A stretch of 24,282 nucleotides of DNA from CAZADH01 sp964483805 (GTDB taxonomy: Bacteria; Muiribacteriota; Ozemobacteria; Ozemobacterales; Ozemobacteraceae): the NCBI GenBank assembly GCA_964483805.1, contig CAZADH010000065.1, positions 1 to 24,282 on the forward strand. Direction: 5' to 3'. This document shows, one piece after another, positions 1-7,835 of the stretch (the first letter of the stretch is position 1; every line of letters starts with the position of its first letter). Below the pieces are notes generated by a model. That model did no database searches. It worked only from the letters and a program-made list of their open reading frames with translations, and was not told the origin of the DNA. The translations under genes and the position numbers were made by a program.

Positions 1-382
1 GCTTGGCGCTCTGGATCTCGACCGTTCCATCACCGTCGGGGTCGGCGAGAAACCAGATGTCCTGCGTTCCCGGCACCACATCGGCGCGGTCCATTACCTT
101 CTTTTTCTTCCAGGTGATCTTGATGTCACCCGTGGGGGCCGTCCCTTTGAGGACTTCGGAGATGACGAGAGTTCCGGTAACAGCGGCCGCTGTGTCGGGC
201 GGTTGTTCGTCGGTCAAGACCTGGGTGTTGGCGCCGAGGGTCGCCACCACGATCAATGGATAATTGCCGATCAAGCGCTTGCTCGCCTTCTTTTCAGCAA
301 AAACTGCAGGCAACCAGCACACGGACACGAACAACACACACACCGCCACCGCGAGAGTCTTGGCACAATTTCGTGAAAACAT
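1..382 (-). CDS. Secreted protein of unknown function, C-terminus cut by window edge
   Basis: Open frame of 127 codons from ATG at 382 running off the left edge without a stop. A strong AGGAGG ribosome site lies at 393-398, ten bases before the ATG. Residues 1-29 form a classical signal peptide (SRNCAK, then a hydrophobic stretch ending AVFA before EKK). The mature part starts with a lysine-rich stretch and goes on with beta-type sequence (GTLVISEVLKG, IKITWKKKK) and an acidic DPDGDG segment that resembles a calcium-binding loop. I do not recognise a family; an Ig-like or carrier fold is only a guess. It is the last gene visible downstream of the Tad-type genes and may be co-transcribed with them, 95 bases after the TadG-like stop. 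The export signal is clear and the function is not known. Confidence 0.75.
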   Translation of the reverse strand, partial: MFSRNCAKTLAVAVCVLFVSVCWLPAVFAEKKASKRLIGNYPLIVVATLGANTQVLTDEQPPDTAAAVTGTLVISEVLKGTAPTGDIKITWKKKKVMDRADVVPGTQDIWFLADPDGDGTVEIQSAK

Positions 383-424
383 AATCGTCAGACCTCCTAA
401 TGTATATTTACGTTCAATGCACAT

Positions 425-445
425 CAGCAATATCGCTTGTTGCTG
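425..445. repeat. 17-bp palindrome family, copy 1 (intergenic)
   Basis: Inverted repeat CAGCAA-N9-TTGCTG between the TadG-like gene and the next minus-strand gene. The inner 17 bases, GCAATATCGCTTGTTGC, match 13 of 17 positions of the two identical copies at 5345-5361 and 11333-11349. It could act as a weak hairpin in the read-through transcript or as a protein site. Confidence 0.4.
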
Positions 446-477
446 CGTTCACTGAGAACCCCGGTCTTGTGCACGCA

Positions 478-3264
478 CTACTGCAGCGGAATCTCTCCAG
501 GGCGAATGACGTAATCAATGAACTTGCCCTTGACCTGCCCGGCCTGGTTGAAACCGATCACCGCCGCCCGGCTCGGATCGGACGCATCGAACGCGGCCGC
601 GTCTTGAATTTCGAACATGGCAAACCCGATGATGCGCACCGATGAACCGAAGGCCGTGTCCGGATTGCCTGCGTCGGGCATATACGCACCATTGGGGTGA
701 TCCTGCCCCTGCAAATCGTAAATCGTTTCAGCCGTGGTATTGTGCGCGTTGTTCGCCTTGACCTCCGGTGGAATGTCGGTGATCGGCACCACGACAATGC
801 CGCTGTTCTGCAGGCGATAGGTGACCGCTTGATCGGTCGGCCCGGCCATGTTGCCGGCTTCCGGGGTAATGCGGTAATTGATCTTGATTTCGTTTTGATA
901 ACCATACATGAACCGGTCGCGGTAGTCGTTGGCACCACCGGCCGTCGTATTGTCGGGATCGATCGGACCGTACTGGTTCTTCTGCTTGCCGGTCTCTGGC
1001 GGGTCACCGATGAGTTCTTTCGTCACCAGAGAACCGAGCAGCACATTGTTGAGCACGAGGCGCTTGGCCGGCGTGTTGGAGATGTCATGGCCACCGGCAA
1101 AAGCGAACGAGCCCTTTCCATAAGTGCCTTTCATGTATTTCACGTGGTCGGAATTCGTGTCACGGACACCCAGTGCGATCGTCGTGTTCTTCAGTTTCGA
1201 CTTGTTGACCGCGGCCGTGTGACCCGACCCGATGCTGCACGAGGTCGAATGGTTCTGACATGTGGGGTCTGTAGCGTCACCTGTGAGCGTGAACAACTGG
1301 GGACTCCCGGATTCCGCCGTGTTGATATCGCTGTAGAATTCCGGGCTGGTCGCACGCGGGAAGCTCATGTAATAGAACTTCTCGAAGGCAATGCACTCGT
1401 CATAGGCCTGATTTGCATTCAATGCGCCGGCGTTGCCTTCGCCACCGTGTATACCTGATTGGTAGAGGGCGAGGTCAAGTGTCTCGAGGGCGAAGCACTG
1501 CGCATACAGGTAACCGCCAGCGTTGACGTGATCACGCACCTTGCGGACAACAGCCCACTTTCCTTTCTGTGGCAGGTCAGCTCGCATGAAGAAGGATGCG
1601 TTGTCGCGGGCGATGGTGTAATTGGGTTGTGAAACGCGAATCTGATCTTTCGGGCACGAGTTTGCGTCGGCGACCAGTCCGCGCGCGGTGGCGACGTCGC
1701 ACTGTCTCTGGTATTCGCGACAGCCCGGGCGGACGTCATCCCCTTGTTTGCAGACGAGGATGCGCGGGTCGTCTCTCCAGTACAGACCGTTTGCGTTGCG
1801 CTTCTCCGCACATCGTCGGCGGTAATTCTGACAATTCCAACCCGCTCCTGCCGCCGTAGTCGGCCTATAGCTGGGATTCGAGGTCACCCAGGAGTCCGTC
1901 GCAACCTGATAGAAGGGCTTGCAATACGAACAACAGCGATTCTTCATGGCCGTTCGAGATACACTCGAGGCTCTGCTCCCGAGGTAACGCTCGTTGTAGT
2001 AGGGCTTCGAACTGTCATTCTGCACGCGGTCGAAAAACGTCTTGCATGTCGACTCCCAGTTACTGCAGCCGCTGCTATACCCCGTAAAGTCTTCGTGATG
2101 CAGATGCAACCAGTGGTAGTTATCGAGCGCTCCGTCGAGAATTTCGCCGTCATAGATCTTGGTGTTGTTGCCCGAACTGTAAGTGTCGCTGCGGGCCATC
2201 GTTGACGCGTAGGCACCATAGGGAATCTTCGCAGCCACCAGGACGTCTTCGACCGGGTCGCGATCGGGTTGCGAAGAGTAAACGGCAATCTTCGGTCGAT
2301 TGGTGATCGAAAGAACGTTCAGGTTTCTCGCTTTCATCTCGGTGTACACTTGGTTGACCTGATCCGAGTTGAGCGCCGTCCACGCAACCCTGTCTTTGAA
2401 GTCAGCCAAAGCCAAAAGTGCGCGCACCTCGGCATTGTCAGGCAGCAGGAAAGAGCCGCCCACATCGGTTGAGCCGGGTTTGTTGTAGCCGAGCAACCAC
2501 TCGACAGGATAGGTTTGGGCGACGTCGCCGGCCCCATTCTTCAGGCATCGGTACGCCAAGCCATAAGCGCGCTGATATCCAGTGTCGGTTTGCTCCCCTG
2601 GGCCCATCGGGATCAGGATTTTCGGCGGCTGCGAGGCAATTCCTGTGGGCTGCGGATTGCCCGACCCGAGTTTCAGAATATAGGTCACATCTTTGATGAA
2701 GCCGACATTTGCCGGGTCGCTCGGATTGGCATAGTTCCAGGCGAAAGGCGTGTAGGTGTAGGTTGTTTTGCCGGTATCATGCACCTCGCCCAACGGAATC
2801 GCGAGGGGAATAAGGCCCATCGTGGTCGAATCGAGGGGACCGCCCCGGGCGGCGCTCACGTTGGCCTTGTCGAACCCGAGCACCTTCGCAAACGCCAGAT
2901 CAACAGAGCCTTTTGCCTGAATGCGCACCGAGGTCGAACTGACGATGATCTCGTCGTCCTGCAGAACGACCCCGTTTTGCAAGGCCACGGCTTTGGCGAG
3001 GTTCCGGATGTCGACCGCACGGGTGTCGGAGGCGGTCAGTGGACCACCGGCCGTGACCTGTCGTTGCAGCTTTTCAAAGGCCGCCTTCCACGCCGCGTTG
3101 ACGCCGGTCTGCATCTTGTTCTGGTTGTAATACATCCAGCCGACATCAGTGACGACCGCGGTCAAGCCGAGGAGAAAAACAGCGGCGGCCGCCGACATCA
3201 CCAGAACGCTGCCGCGCTTGCGACTCCGCACCGTCATGCTCTCTGCTGCTTTGTTCGCGTGCAT
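478..3264 (-). CDS. Large TadG-like pilus-assembly protein with Cys-rich, possibly amidotransferase-like central region
   Basis: 928 residues. The ATG at 3264 is chosen because GGAGGT lies seven bases before it; an in-frame TTG at 3369 and ATG at 3297 have no good site. Residues 12-18 are basic (RSRKRG) and about 19-43 form one membrane helix, as in TadE/TadG proteins. Position +5 after Gly18 is Met, not Glu, so prepilin-peptidase cleavage is unlikely, as is known for TadG. The next part (about 130-320) is a periplasmic TadG-like region with the GLIPLAIPLG motif. Residues about 320-745 look like an alpha/beta domain (PKIAVYSS, GGYLYAQCFALETLD, KGSFAFAGGHD), interrupted by an insertion at about 395-540 that holds 11 cysteines. 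The C-terminus (VKGKFIDYVIRPGE) is TadG-like. It lies downstream of two tadE-like genes. TadG membership is fairly sure; the enzyme-like fold is inference from pattern only. Confidence 0.8.
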   Translation of the reverse strand: MHANKAAESMTVRSRKRGSVLVMSAAAAVFLLGLTAVVTDVGWMYYNQNKMQTGVNAAWKAAFEKLQRQVTAGGPLTASDTRAVDIRNLAKAVALQNGVVLQDDEIIVSSTSVRIQAKGSVDLAFAKVLGFDKANVSAARGGPLDSTTMGLIPLAIPLGEVHDTGKTTYTYTPFAWNYANPSDPANVGFIKDVTYILKLGSGNPQPTGIASQPPKILIPMGPGEQTDTGYQRAYGLAYRCLKNGAGDVAQTYPVEWLLGYNKPGSTDVGGSFLLPDNAEVRALLALADFKDRVAWTALNSDQVNQVYTEMKARNLNVLSITNRPKIAVYSSQPDRDPVEDVLVAAKIPYGAYASTMARSDTYSSGNNTKIYDGEILDGALDNYHWLHLHHEDFTGYSSGCSNWESTCKTFFDRVQNDSSKPYYNERYLGSRASSVSRTAMKNRCCSYCKPFYQVATDSWVTSNPSYRPTTAAGAGWNCQNYRRRCAEKRNANGLYWRDDPRILVCKQGDDVRPGCREYQRQCDVATARGLVADANSCPKDQIRVSQPNYTIARDNASFFMRADLPQKGKWAVVRKVRDHVNAGGYLYAQCFALETLDLALYQSGIHGGEGNAGALNANQAYDECIAFEKFYYMSFPRATSPEFYSDINTAESGSPQLFTLTGDATDPTCQNHSTSCSIGSGHTAAVNKSKLKNTTIALGVRDTNSDHVKYMKGTYGKGSFAFAGGHDISNTPAKRLVLNNVLLGSLVTKELIGDPPETGKQKNQYGPIDPDNTTAGGANDYRDRFMYGYQNEIKINYRITPEAGNMAGPTDQAVTYRLQNSGIVVVPITDIPPEVKANNAHNTTAETIYDLQGQDHPNGAYMPDAGNPDTAFGSSVRIIGFAMFEIQDAAAFDASDPSRAAVIGFNQAGQVKGKFIDYVIRPGEIPLQ

Positions 3265-3373
3265 ACTCGGGACCTCCGCAAGATCATTCGCTTGCATGAT
3301 TCCAGATTGATGTTCGAAACCACCGTCGACTCGGCTCTGCGCGGAAGAGACGCGCTCTTGTCCGCACAAAACG

Positions 3374-3862
3374 CTAGTTCAGATCCTCACTGGCCTCGGC
3401 CGACAAGACCACGTTGCCGTTGCCGTTGGCGCCGCCGACCAGGCCATTGAGAAGCGGCGTGATCAGCCTGTGATTGTAACGGACCGCCACATTCAGGCGA
3501 ATCGGCGTCCCGCTCGCGTTCGTGACCGCCGTGACGCGCGGATCGTACCCCGACACGAAACTGCTCTGGTTGACCATCGGTGACAACGAACCCTTGAGGG
3601 CGTTCTTTACCACGTTGGCGTCGCGCTTGTAGCGGTACACGGGATAGAGCGAGGTGACCCGCTTGGCACCCTCGCGGGCGCCGGCAATCGCGGCCTGATT
3701 GAGGCTGCTCCAGATGTGCAGGCTCACGGCGAAGTCGTAGATGCCCATGATGACGAGGATGAAAACCGGCAGCACGAGCGCCATTTCGAGCACGGCCTGG
3801 CCTTGCGAACGCACCCTGATCCGCGACACCGTCGTTTGTCGAGTCATCGTACTCGTGTTCAT
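3374..3862 (-). CDS. TadE-like minor pseudopilin
   Basis: 162 residues. ATG at 3862 follows GAGG by eight bases; a GTG at 3880 would overlap the preceding gene and is less likely. The N-terminus has a basic leader, then SQG|QAVLE followed by the hydrophobic MALVLPVFILVIMGIYDF. This gives Gly before the cut and Glu at +5, the signature of substrates of type IV/Tad prepilin peptidases. The rest (AAIAGAREGAKRV, then beta-rich sequence) is typical of TadE. TadE proteins are processed pseudopilins needed for Flp pilus assembly in the inner membrane and periplasm. It starts ten bases after the stop of the first TadE-like gene, so the two are almost certainly one transcript. It could equally be called TadF-like; the families are not separable by eye. 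Confidence 0.88.
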   Translation of the reverse strand: MNTSTMTRQTTVSRIRVRSQGQAVLEMALVLPVFILVIMGIYDFAVSLHIWSSLNQAAIAGAREGAKRVTSLYPVYRYKRDANVVKNALKGSLSPMVNQSSFVSGYDPRVTAVTNASGTPIRLNVAVRYNHRLITPLLNGLVGGANGNGNVVLSAEASEDLN

Positions 3863-3872
3863 TGCAGATACC

Positions 3873-4421
3873 TCACGCACTGGGAATCTTCGTCGGGAAA
3901 ACGGCTCGGGTGCGCAGAGTGAAATACACGTTATTGCTCTTGTTCATGGCGTCGCCCGAACCGCTGTCGACAAAGAGCCCCATGGCAAACTGAAACAACG
4001 GTGTCCAGACAGGCGAATGAAACTCGAGATCGACCTGCCAGAGCCGAACATCGACGCCGTTCACGGGCGGGACCAGGTTACAAACGGTCATGTTCAGTGC
4101 CGAGTTCGAGTTGGGGGCCGTCGAACCCATGCTCAGTGTTTTGTACCCGATGAGTCGGCGGGCGTCGCTGCCCAGCTTCTGAAAACACTGGGAACGGTAC
4201 TGGTAGACGGTCATCGTGGTCCCGTTCGGAATGTTGGTAGCAATGGTCTGTGCCGCATCGTTCGCCAGTTGCTGTAACGTTATGTAGTTGTAAAACGATA
4301 TACCGAACTCGACGACGCCACCAACGATCACGAGAAGGAACAGCGGCAATAACAGGGCAAACTCCACCACGGCCTGTCCGCCGGAGCGACGGCGCCGATT
4401 TCGACGAGATTCTGTCAGCAT
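3873..4421 (-). CDS. TadE-like minor pseudopilin
   Basis: 182 residues. ATG at 4421 is preceded by GGGGAGGT with six bases of spacing; an upstream in-frame start at 4478 lacks this. The leader is strongly basic (SRRNRRRRSGG) and is followed by the processing-type site G15|QAVVE with Glu20 at +5, then about 22 hydrophobic residues. The C-terminal two thirds is a beta-rich periplasmic domain with two cysteines (QCFQKLG, TVCNLV) that may form a disulfide. It is the first gene of the tadE-tadE-tadG run and lies 334 bases downstream of the prepilin peptidase that should process it. The two TadE-like proteins share the processing motif but differ in the rest, so they look like different subunits rather than a recent duplication. 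Confidence 0.87.
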   Translation of the reverse strand: MLTESRRNRRRRSGGQAVVEFALLLPLFLLVIVGGVVEFGISFYNYITLQQLANDAAQTIATNIPNGTTMTVYQYRSQCFQKLGSDARRLIGYKTLSMGSTAPNSNSALNMTVCNLVPPVNGVDVRLWQVDLEFHSPVWTPLFQFAMGLFVDSGSGDAMNKSNNVYFTLRTRAVFPTKIPSA

Positions 4422-4755
4422 GAGCGAACCTCCCCGCGAGATTTCTTGTTGAATACTAGCATGCAACATGTGTGCCACGCATCATCGATCCTCCATCACA
4501 CTGGACTCCTCATCGCTTGAAGGAGATTTTCGACGACACGAAGGGAAATTCCGGATTACCATTGGGGAAAAACGCCCCGCCGCATCTTGCTCGAGCGATC
4601 GGACGGCGCACCAAGTCTTAGATAACACAGTAGTCTATCCGACGACCAAATTCAACTCAGGCGTGCAACCCACGGGCCATTCGTCGAACGCATCGGGTGT
4701 CGGGAGGCCTTTTGCCCGGACAGCGAGCCGCATGCGCTTGGTCGGTGGTCGGGTG
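4422..4755. other. Intergenic region between prepilin peptidase and tadE-like operon
   Basis: 334 bases without a convincing gene on either strand. It holds a candidate minus-strand promoter (4627-4655) and, if that is right, a 5' leader of about 200 bases for the tadE-tadE-tadG transcript. The leader contains a GGGG-CGTTTTT-CCCC hairpin candidate near 4565-4579. An extended -10-like TGCTAGTAT is also present on the minus strand near 4456-4464 but has no matching -35 box. Confidence 0.4.
4627..4655 (-). promoter_or_regulatory. Candidate promoter for tadE-tadE-tadG operon
   Basis: Minus-strand TTGAAT (4650-4655) and TACTGT (4627-4632) with a 17-base spacer. This fits the TTG/17/TA...T pattern of other candidate promoters in the window. 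Confidence 0.35.
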
Positions 4756-5397
4756 TCAACCGAACAGGCCGGGCAACGGCCATGCCCACGCGAGGAGCAC
4801 TCCGATGAAGTAGTCGGGGCCGTGCTTGAGAGCGATCCGTTTAAGCGGGATGCTGCCCGTCTGCTCTGTCGCCGGGGTGGTTGCTGCGCCGATCGGTTGT
4901 TCGGGCTGCGCAACAACCTGTCCCCCTTCAACAGCCGCTTCTGGCGGCACGGAGTCGGGGGAGACAACCCGTTCGATCGTCTTTTCACGGAACGCCCCGG
5001 TCTCGAGGCTGACCAACAAGACCGGTATGGCATTCTTGCCATAGTTCCACCAGAGAACGAAGAGAGAGTGCGGTATCGACACCACGGCGGCGTACAGCAT
5101 CACGTTGATGCAGTGTTTCGTGCCCCAGATTGCGCCGATGGCGCCCAGCAGCTTGACATCGCCCATGCCCATCTTGCCCATGGCCGCCAGCGGCAGAAAC
5201 ACCACGACACCGACGAACCAGCCGGCGATGCTGTACCCCAGGCCGATCGGTCCGTCGAACCACGCGTGGGCGCAGAACGCGGCCAAAGCAGCGGGCAGGG
5301 TCAGCCAGTTGTAGATTTTGCCGGTGCGCAGGTCGGTGATGGCAGCAATACACGATATTGCTGCCGCCGCCATTGGCCACATCGGATCACTGGTCAT
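4756..5397 (-). CDS. Prepilin peptidase, TadV/CpaA-like (A24 family), with long extra loop
   Basis: 213 residues, a polytopic membrane aspartic protease that should cut and perhaps methylate Flp-type prepilins and TadE-like pseudopilins at the cytoplasmic face. The two catalytic aspartates of the A24 family are visible: Asp22 in AAITDLRTGKIYN and Asp80 in the GMGDVKLL (GxGD) motif. Hydrophobic helices cover about 8-20, 35-75, 83-115 and 194-212. TadV/CpaA proteins are usually about 150-180 residues. Here residues about 133-185, rich in Pro, Gln, Thr and Glu, form an extra hydrophilic loop before the last helix. ATG at 5397 has only a weak ribosome site (GAG). The gene lies just upstream of its probable substrates. 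No N-terminal methylase domain is present, as is normal for TadV. Confidence 0.88.
   Translation of the reverse strand: MTSDPMWPMAAAAISCIAAITDLRTGKIYNWLTLPAALAAFCAHAWFDGPIGLGYSIAGWFVGVVVFLPLAAMGKMGMGDVKLLGAIGAIWGTKHCINVMLYAAVVSIPHSLFVLWWNYGKNAIPVLLVSLETGAFREKTIERVVSPDSVPPEAAVEGGQVVAQPEQPIGAATTPATEQTGSIPLKRIALKHGPDYFIGVLLAWAWPLPGLFG
5341..5365. repeat. 17-bp palindrome family, copy 2 (inside prepilin peptidase gene)
   Basis: Perfect inverted repeat GGCAGCAATA-CACGA-TATTGCTGCC with ten-base arms, lying within codons for the first membrane helix of the prepilin peptidase. Its core (5345-5361) is, read on the minus strand, GCAATATCGTGTATTGC, identical over 17 bases to the intergenic copy at 11333-11349. 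Confidence 0.5.
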
Positions 5398-5441
5398 GTC
5401 GATTCATCTCGCAAAATTGTCGCCAACCTGTTCCCGTACGA

Positions 5442-5475
5442 AATGTGGGGGCACGTTGCAACGTGCCCCCACATT
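5442..5475. repeat. Perfect 34-bp palindrome between pnp and prepilin peptidase gene; possible terminator
   Basis: Two 17-base arms with no spacer, reading AATGTGGGGGCACGTTG and its exact reverse complement, with G/C-rich centres. It begins 26 bases downstream of the pnp stop codon, so it can form a strong hairpin at the end of the rpsO-pnp mRNA. No U-run follows on either strand, so a classical Rho-independent terminator is not supported. An RNA-stabilising 3' hairpin or a dispersed REP-like element are the alternatives. It also lies just upstream of the prepilin peptidase gene. Confidence 0.7.
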
Positions 5476-5501
5476 CATATCGAATCAACGGGTTCTGTAT
5501 A

Positions 5502-5612
5502 TCAACCGTCGCGGCGGGGACCTCGATCGCCACCGTCACGCCGGGGGCCACGATCGCCGCCGTCGCGGCGGGGACCGCGATCGCCATCACGCCGAGGACC
5601 GCGATCGAAATC
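5502..5612 (-). repeat. Tandem repeat encoding DRGPRRDG tail of PNPase
   Basis: Imperfect units of 24 or 27 bases that encode four copies of DRGPRRDG(G) at the very C-terminus of PNPase. Unit boundaries differ by one glycine codon. Such repeats can change copy number by slippage. Confidence 0.7.
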
Positions 5613-7805
5613 GCGGCGGGGCGGACGATCACGGAAACCACCCTCGCGGGGCGGTCCACCGGCTTCGCCTTCGGCGCCCGCTTCGGCGGTCATGCCGGGA
5701 GGCGGCTCGATGAGGCACTTGCGCGACAGATTGACGCGACCCTGGTTGTCGATCTCGACGACCTTGACCGTGACCTCGTCACCGATATTGACAACGTCTT
5801 GCACCACGTTGACCCGTTTGTGATCGAGTTGGCTGATGTGGATCAAGCCCTCGATGCCGGGCAGAATCTCGACGAAGGCGCCGAAATTCATGATGCGTTT
5901 GACCTTGCCGGTGTAGGTCTTGCCGACTTCGGCCTCTTCGGTGAGCCGTTGCACCATCAACTGGGCGCGCTTGCTCGCCTCGAGATCGGGCGACATGATC
6001 AGGACCTTGCCGGAGTCGTCGATGTCGATGGAGACGCCGGTTTCGGACTGGATCTGGCGAATCATCTTGCCGCCCGGCCCGATCACATTGCGGATCTTGT
6101 CGGGGTCGATGTCCATGCTCAGAATGCGCGGGGCATACTGCGACAACTCGGGACGCGGTGCCGCCAGTGCTTCACCCATTTTGCCCAAGATGTGCATGCG
6201 GCCTTCGCGCGCCTGGTCGAGGGCGGTGCGCATGATCTCGAGCGTGACGCCCGCGATCTTGATGTCCATCTGCAGCGCGGTGACACCCTTGGTCGTGCCG
6301 GCCACTTTGAAATCCATGTCGCCGAAGTGGTCTTCGTCGCCCAGGATATCGGACAATACTTTGTAATTATCGCCCTCTTTGATCAGGCCCATGGCGATGC
6401 CGGCCACCGGTGCCTTCAGCGGCACGCCGGCGTCCATCATCGACAACGAACCGGAACAGACCGAGGCCATCGAGCTCGAACCGTTGCTCGACAGGATCTC
6501 GGAGACGACCCGCACGGTGTACGGGAACACGTCGGCCGGCGGAATCATCGGTGCCAGCGCACGCTCGGCGAGCGCGCCGTGGCCGATCTCGCGCCGCCCG
6601 GGGCCGCGCATCGGTTTCACTTCACCCGTCGACAACGGCGGGAAGTTGTAGTGCAGGATGAACCGCTTGCGGTACTCGTCGTCGATGCCGTCGATGATCT
6701 GTTGATCGGCGACGGCACCCAGCGTGCAGATGCCCAGCGACTGCGTCTGGCCGCGCGTGAACAGCGCCGACCCGTGCGTTCGCGGCAGGAAGCCGGTCTG
6801 GCTGGTGATCGGGCGGATATCGCGCAGGCCCCGTCCGTCGACGCGGCGCGACTGATTGAGAATCATGCCCCGCATCTCGGTCATGATCAGGTCTTCGATG
6901 ACTGCGTGGACCTGTTTCTTGACCTTGAGGTAGCCGTCTTCACCCAGCTCGGCCGTCAGTTTTTCGGTCAGCGCTTTCGACGTGGCCTTGAACTTTGCCT
7001 TGCGTTCGCTCTTCTCGGCGGTGTTCAACGCCTCGCGGATGCCGCCGATCACGAAATCGCGAACCTTGGCCACCAGAGCTTGGTCGCGGGCCGGGGGGGC
7101 GACGACGACCTTGGGCTTGCCCTGCTGGGCCGCGAGCTTCTTCTGGGCCTGGCAGAGCTTCTTGATCTCGGCGTGCGCCAGAGCCAGCGCTTCGAGATAG
7201 GCATCTTCGCTGATTTCGTTCGAACCGGACTCGACCATGGCGATCGCTTGTTCGGTGCCGGCAACGATCATGTCGAGGACGCTGTTCTCGAGCACCTTGA
7301 CCGATGGATTGAGCACGAGTTGACCGTCGACCTTGCCGACGCGAACCGCAGAAACCGGCTCAGCAAACGGAATGTCGGAGATCAGCAAGGCGCAGGACGC
7401 TGCGTTCATCGCCATGACGTCAGGCTGGTTGACCTGGTCGTATGACAGAACAAAGCTGATGATCTGCACGTCGTTGAAATAGCCGTCGGGGAACTGCGGC
7501 CGCAACGGGCGGTCGATCAAACGGCAGGTCAGAATCTCATTGGCGGTGGGCCGCCCTTCGCGCTTGAAGAAACCACCCGGGATCTTGCCGGCGCTGTAGG
7601 TCTTTTCGAAGTAGTCGACCGTCAAGGGGAAGAAATCGCACCCCTCGCGCGGTTCGGCCGATGCTGTGGCGGTGGCGATGACCACGGTGTCGCCCTGGCG
7701 AACCACCACGGCGCCACCGGCCTGCTGGGCCAAAAGGCCGGTTTCGAAGGTCATGACCTGACCTGAAACCAGCGGGCAATCGACTATTTTTACCTGATTG
7801 TTCAT
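5502..7805 (-). CDS. pnp: Polyribonucleotide nucleotidyltransferase (PNPase)
   Basis: 767 residues. PNPase degrades RNA 3' to 5' by phosphorolysis and acts as a trimer in the cytoplasm, often in an RNA degradosome. Two RNase PH-like cores are visible. The second carries SMASVCSGSLSMMDAGVP (near 440-460) and DILGDEDHFGDMDF (near 485-498) with the catalytic aspartates. A KH domain with VIGPGGKMI is near 570-580 and an S1 domain (GKVKRIMNFGAFVEILPG) at about 630-700. After S1 comes a low-complexity tail of about 60 residues with four copies of DRGPRRDG, probably an RNA- or protein-binding extension that most PNPases lack. ATG at 7805 is preceded by a purine-rich AGAGAA. It follows rpsO by 30 bases, the classic rpsO-pnp pair. 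Confidence 0.97.
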   Translation of the reverse strand: MNNQVKIVDCPLVSGQVMTFETGLLAQQAGGAVVVRQGDTVVIATATASAEPREGCDFFPLTVDYFEKTYSAGKIPGGFFKREGRPTANEILTCRLIDRPLRPQFPDGYFNDVQIISFVLSYDQVNQPDVMAMNAASCALLISDIPFAEPVSAVRVGKVDGQLVLNPSVKVLENSVLDMIVAGTEQAIAMVESGSNEISEDAYLEALALAHAEIKKLCQAQKKLAAQQGKPKVVVAPPARDQALVAKVRDFVIGGIREALNTAEKSERKAKFKATSKALTEKLTAELGEDGYLKVKKQVHAVIEDLIMTEMRGMILNQSRRVDGRGLRDIRPITSQTGFLPRTHGSALFTRGQTQSLGICTLGAVADQQIIDGIDDEYRKRFILHYNFPPLSTGEVKPMRGPGRREIGHGALAERALAPMIPPADVFPYTVRVVSEILSSNGSSSMASVCSGSLSMMDAGVPLKAPVAGIAMGLIKEGDNYKVLSDILGDEDHFGDMDFKVAGTTKGVTALQMDIKIAGVTLEIMRTALDQAREGRMHILGKMGEALAAPRPELSQYAPRILSMDIDPDKIRNVIGPGGKMIRQIQSETGVSIDIDDSGKVLIMSPDLEASKRAQLMVQRLTEEAEVGKTYTGKVKRIMNFGAFVEILPGIEGLIHISQLDHKRVNVVQDVVNIGDEVTVKVVEIDNQGRVNLSRKCLIEPPPGMTAEAGAEGEAGGPPREGGFRDRPPRRDFDRGPRRDGDRGPRRDGGDRGPRRDGGDRGPRRDG

Positions 7806-7835
7806 CGAGTTCTCTTCGCTCTTCCTTGTCTTCGT

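Noticed and set aside
3265..3369. TTG start at 3369 for the TadG-like protein
   Set aside because: No ribosome site; the ATG at 3264 has GGAGGT at ideal distance and places the basic leader and membrane helix at the N-terminus.
5502..5612. CRISPR-like array at the end of pnp
   Set aside because: Units of 24-27 bases lack spacers, are in frame and encode the DRGPRRDG tail; no cas genes.
5358..7445. Long open frame of 695 codons on the plus strand
   Set aside because: Fully antisense to pnp, with composition typical of GC-rich shadow frames (Asp/His/Val-rich) and no ribosome site.
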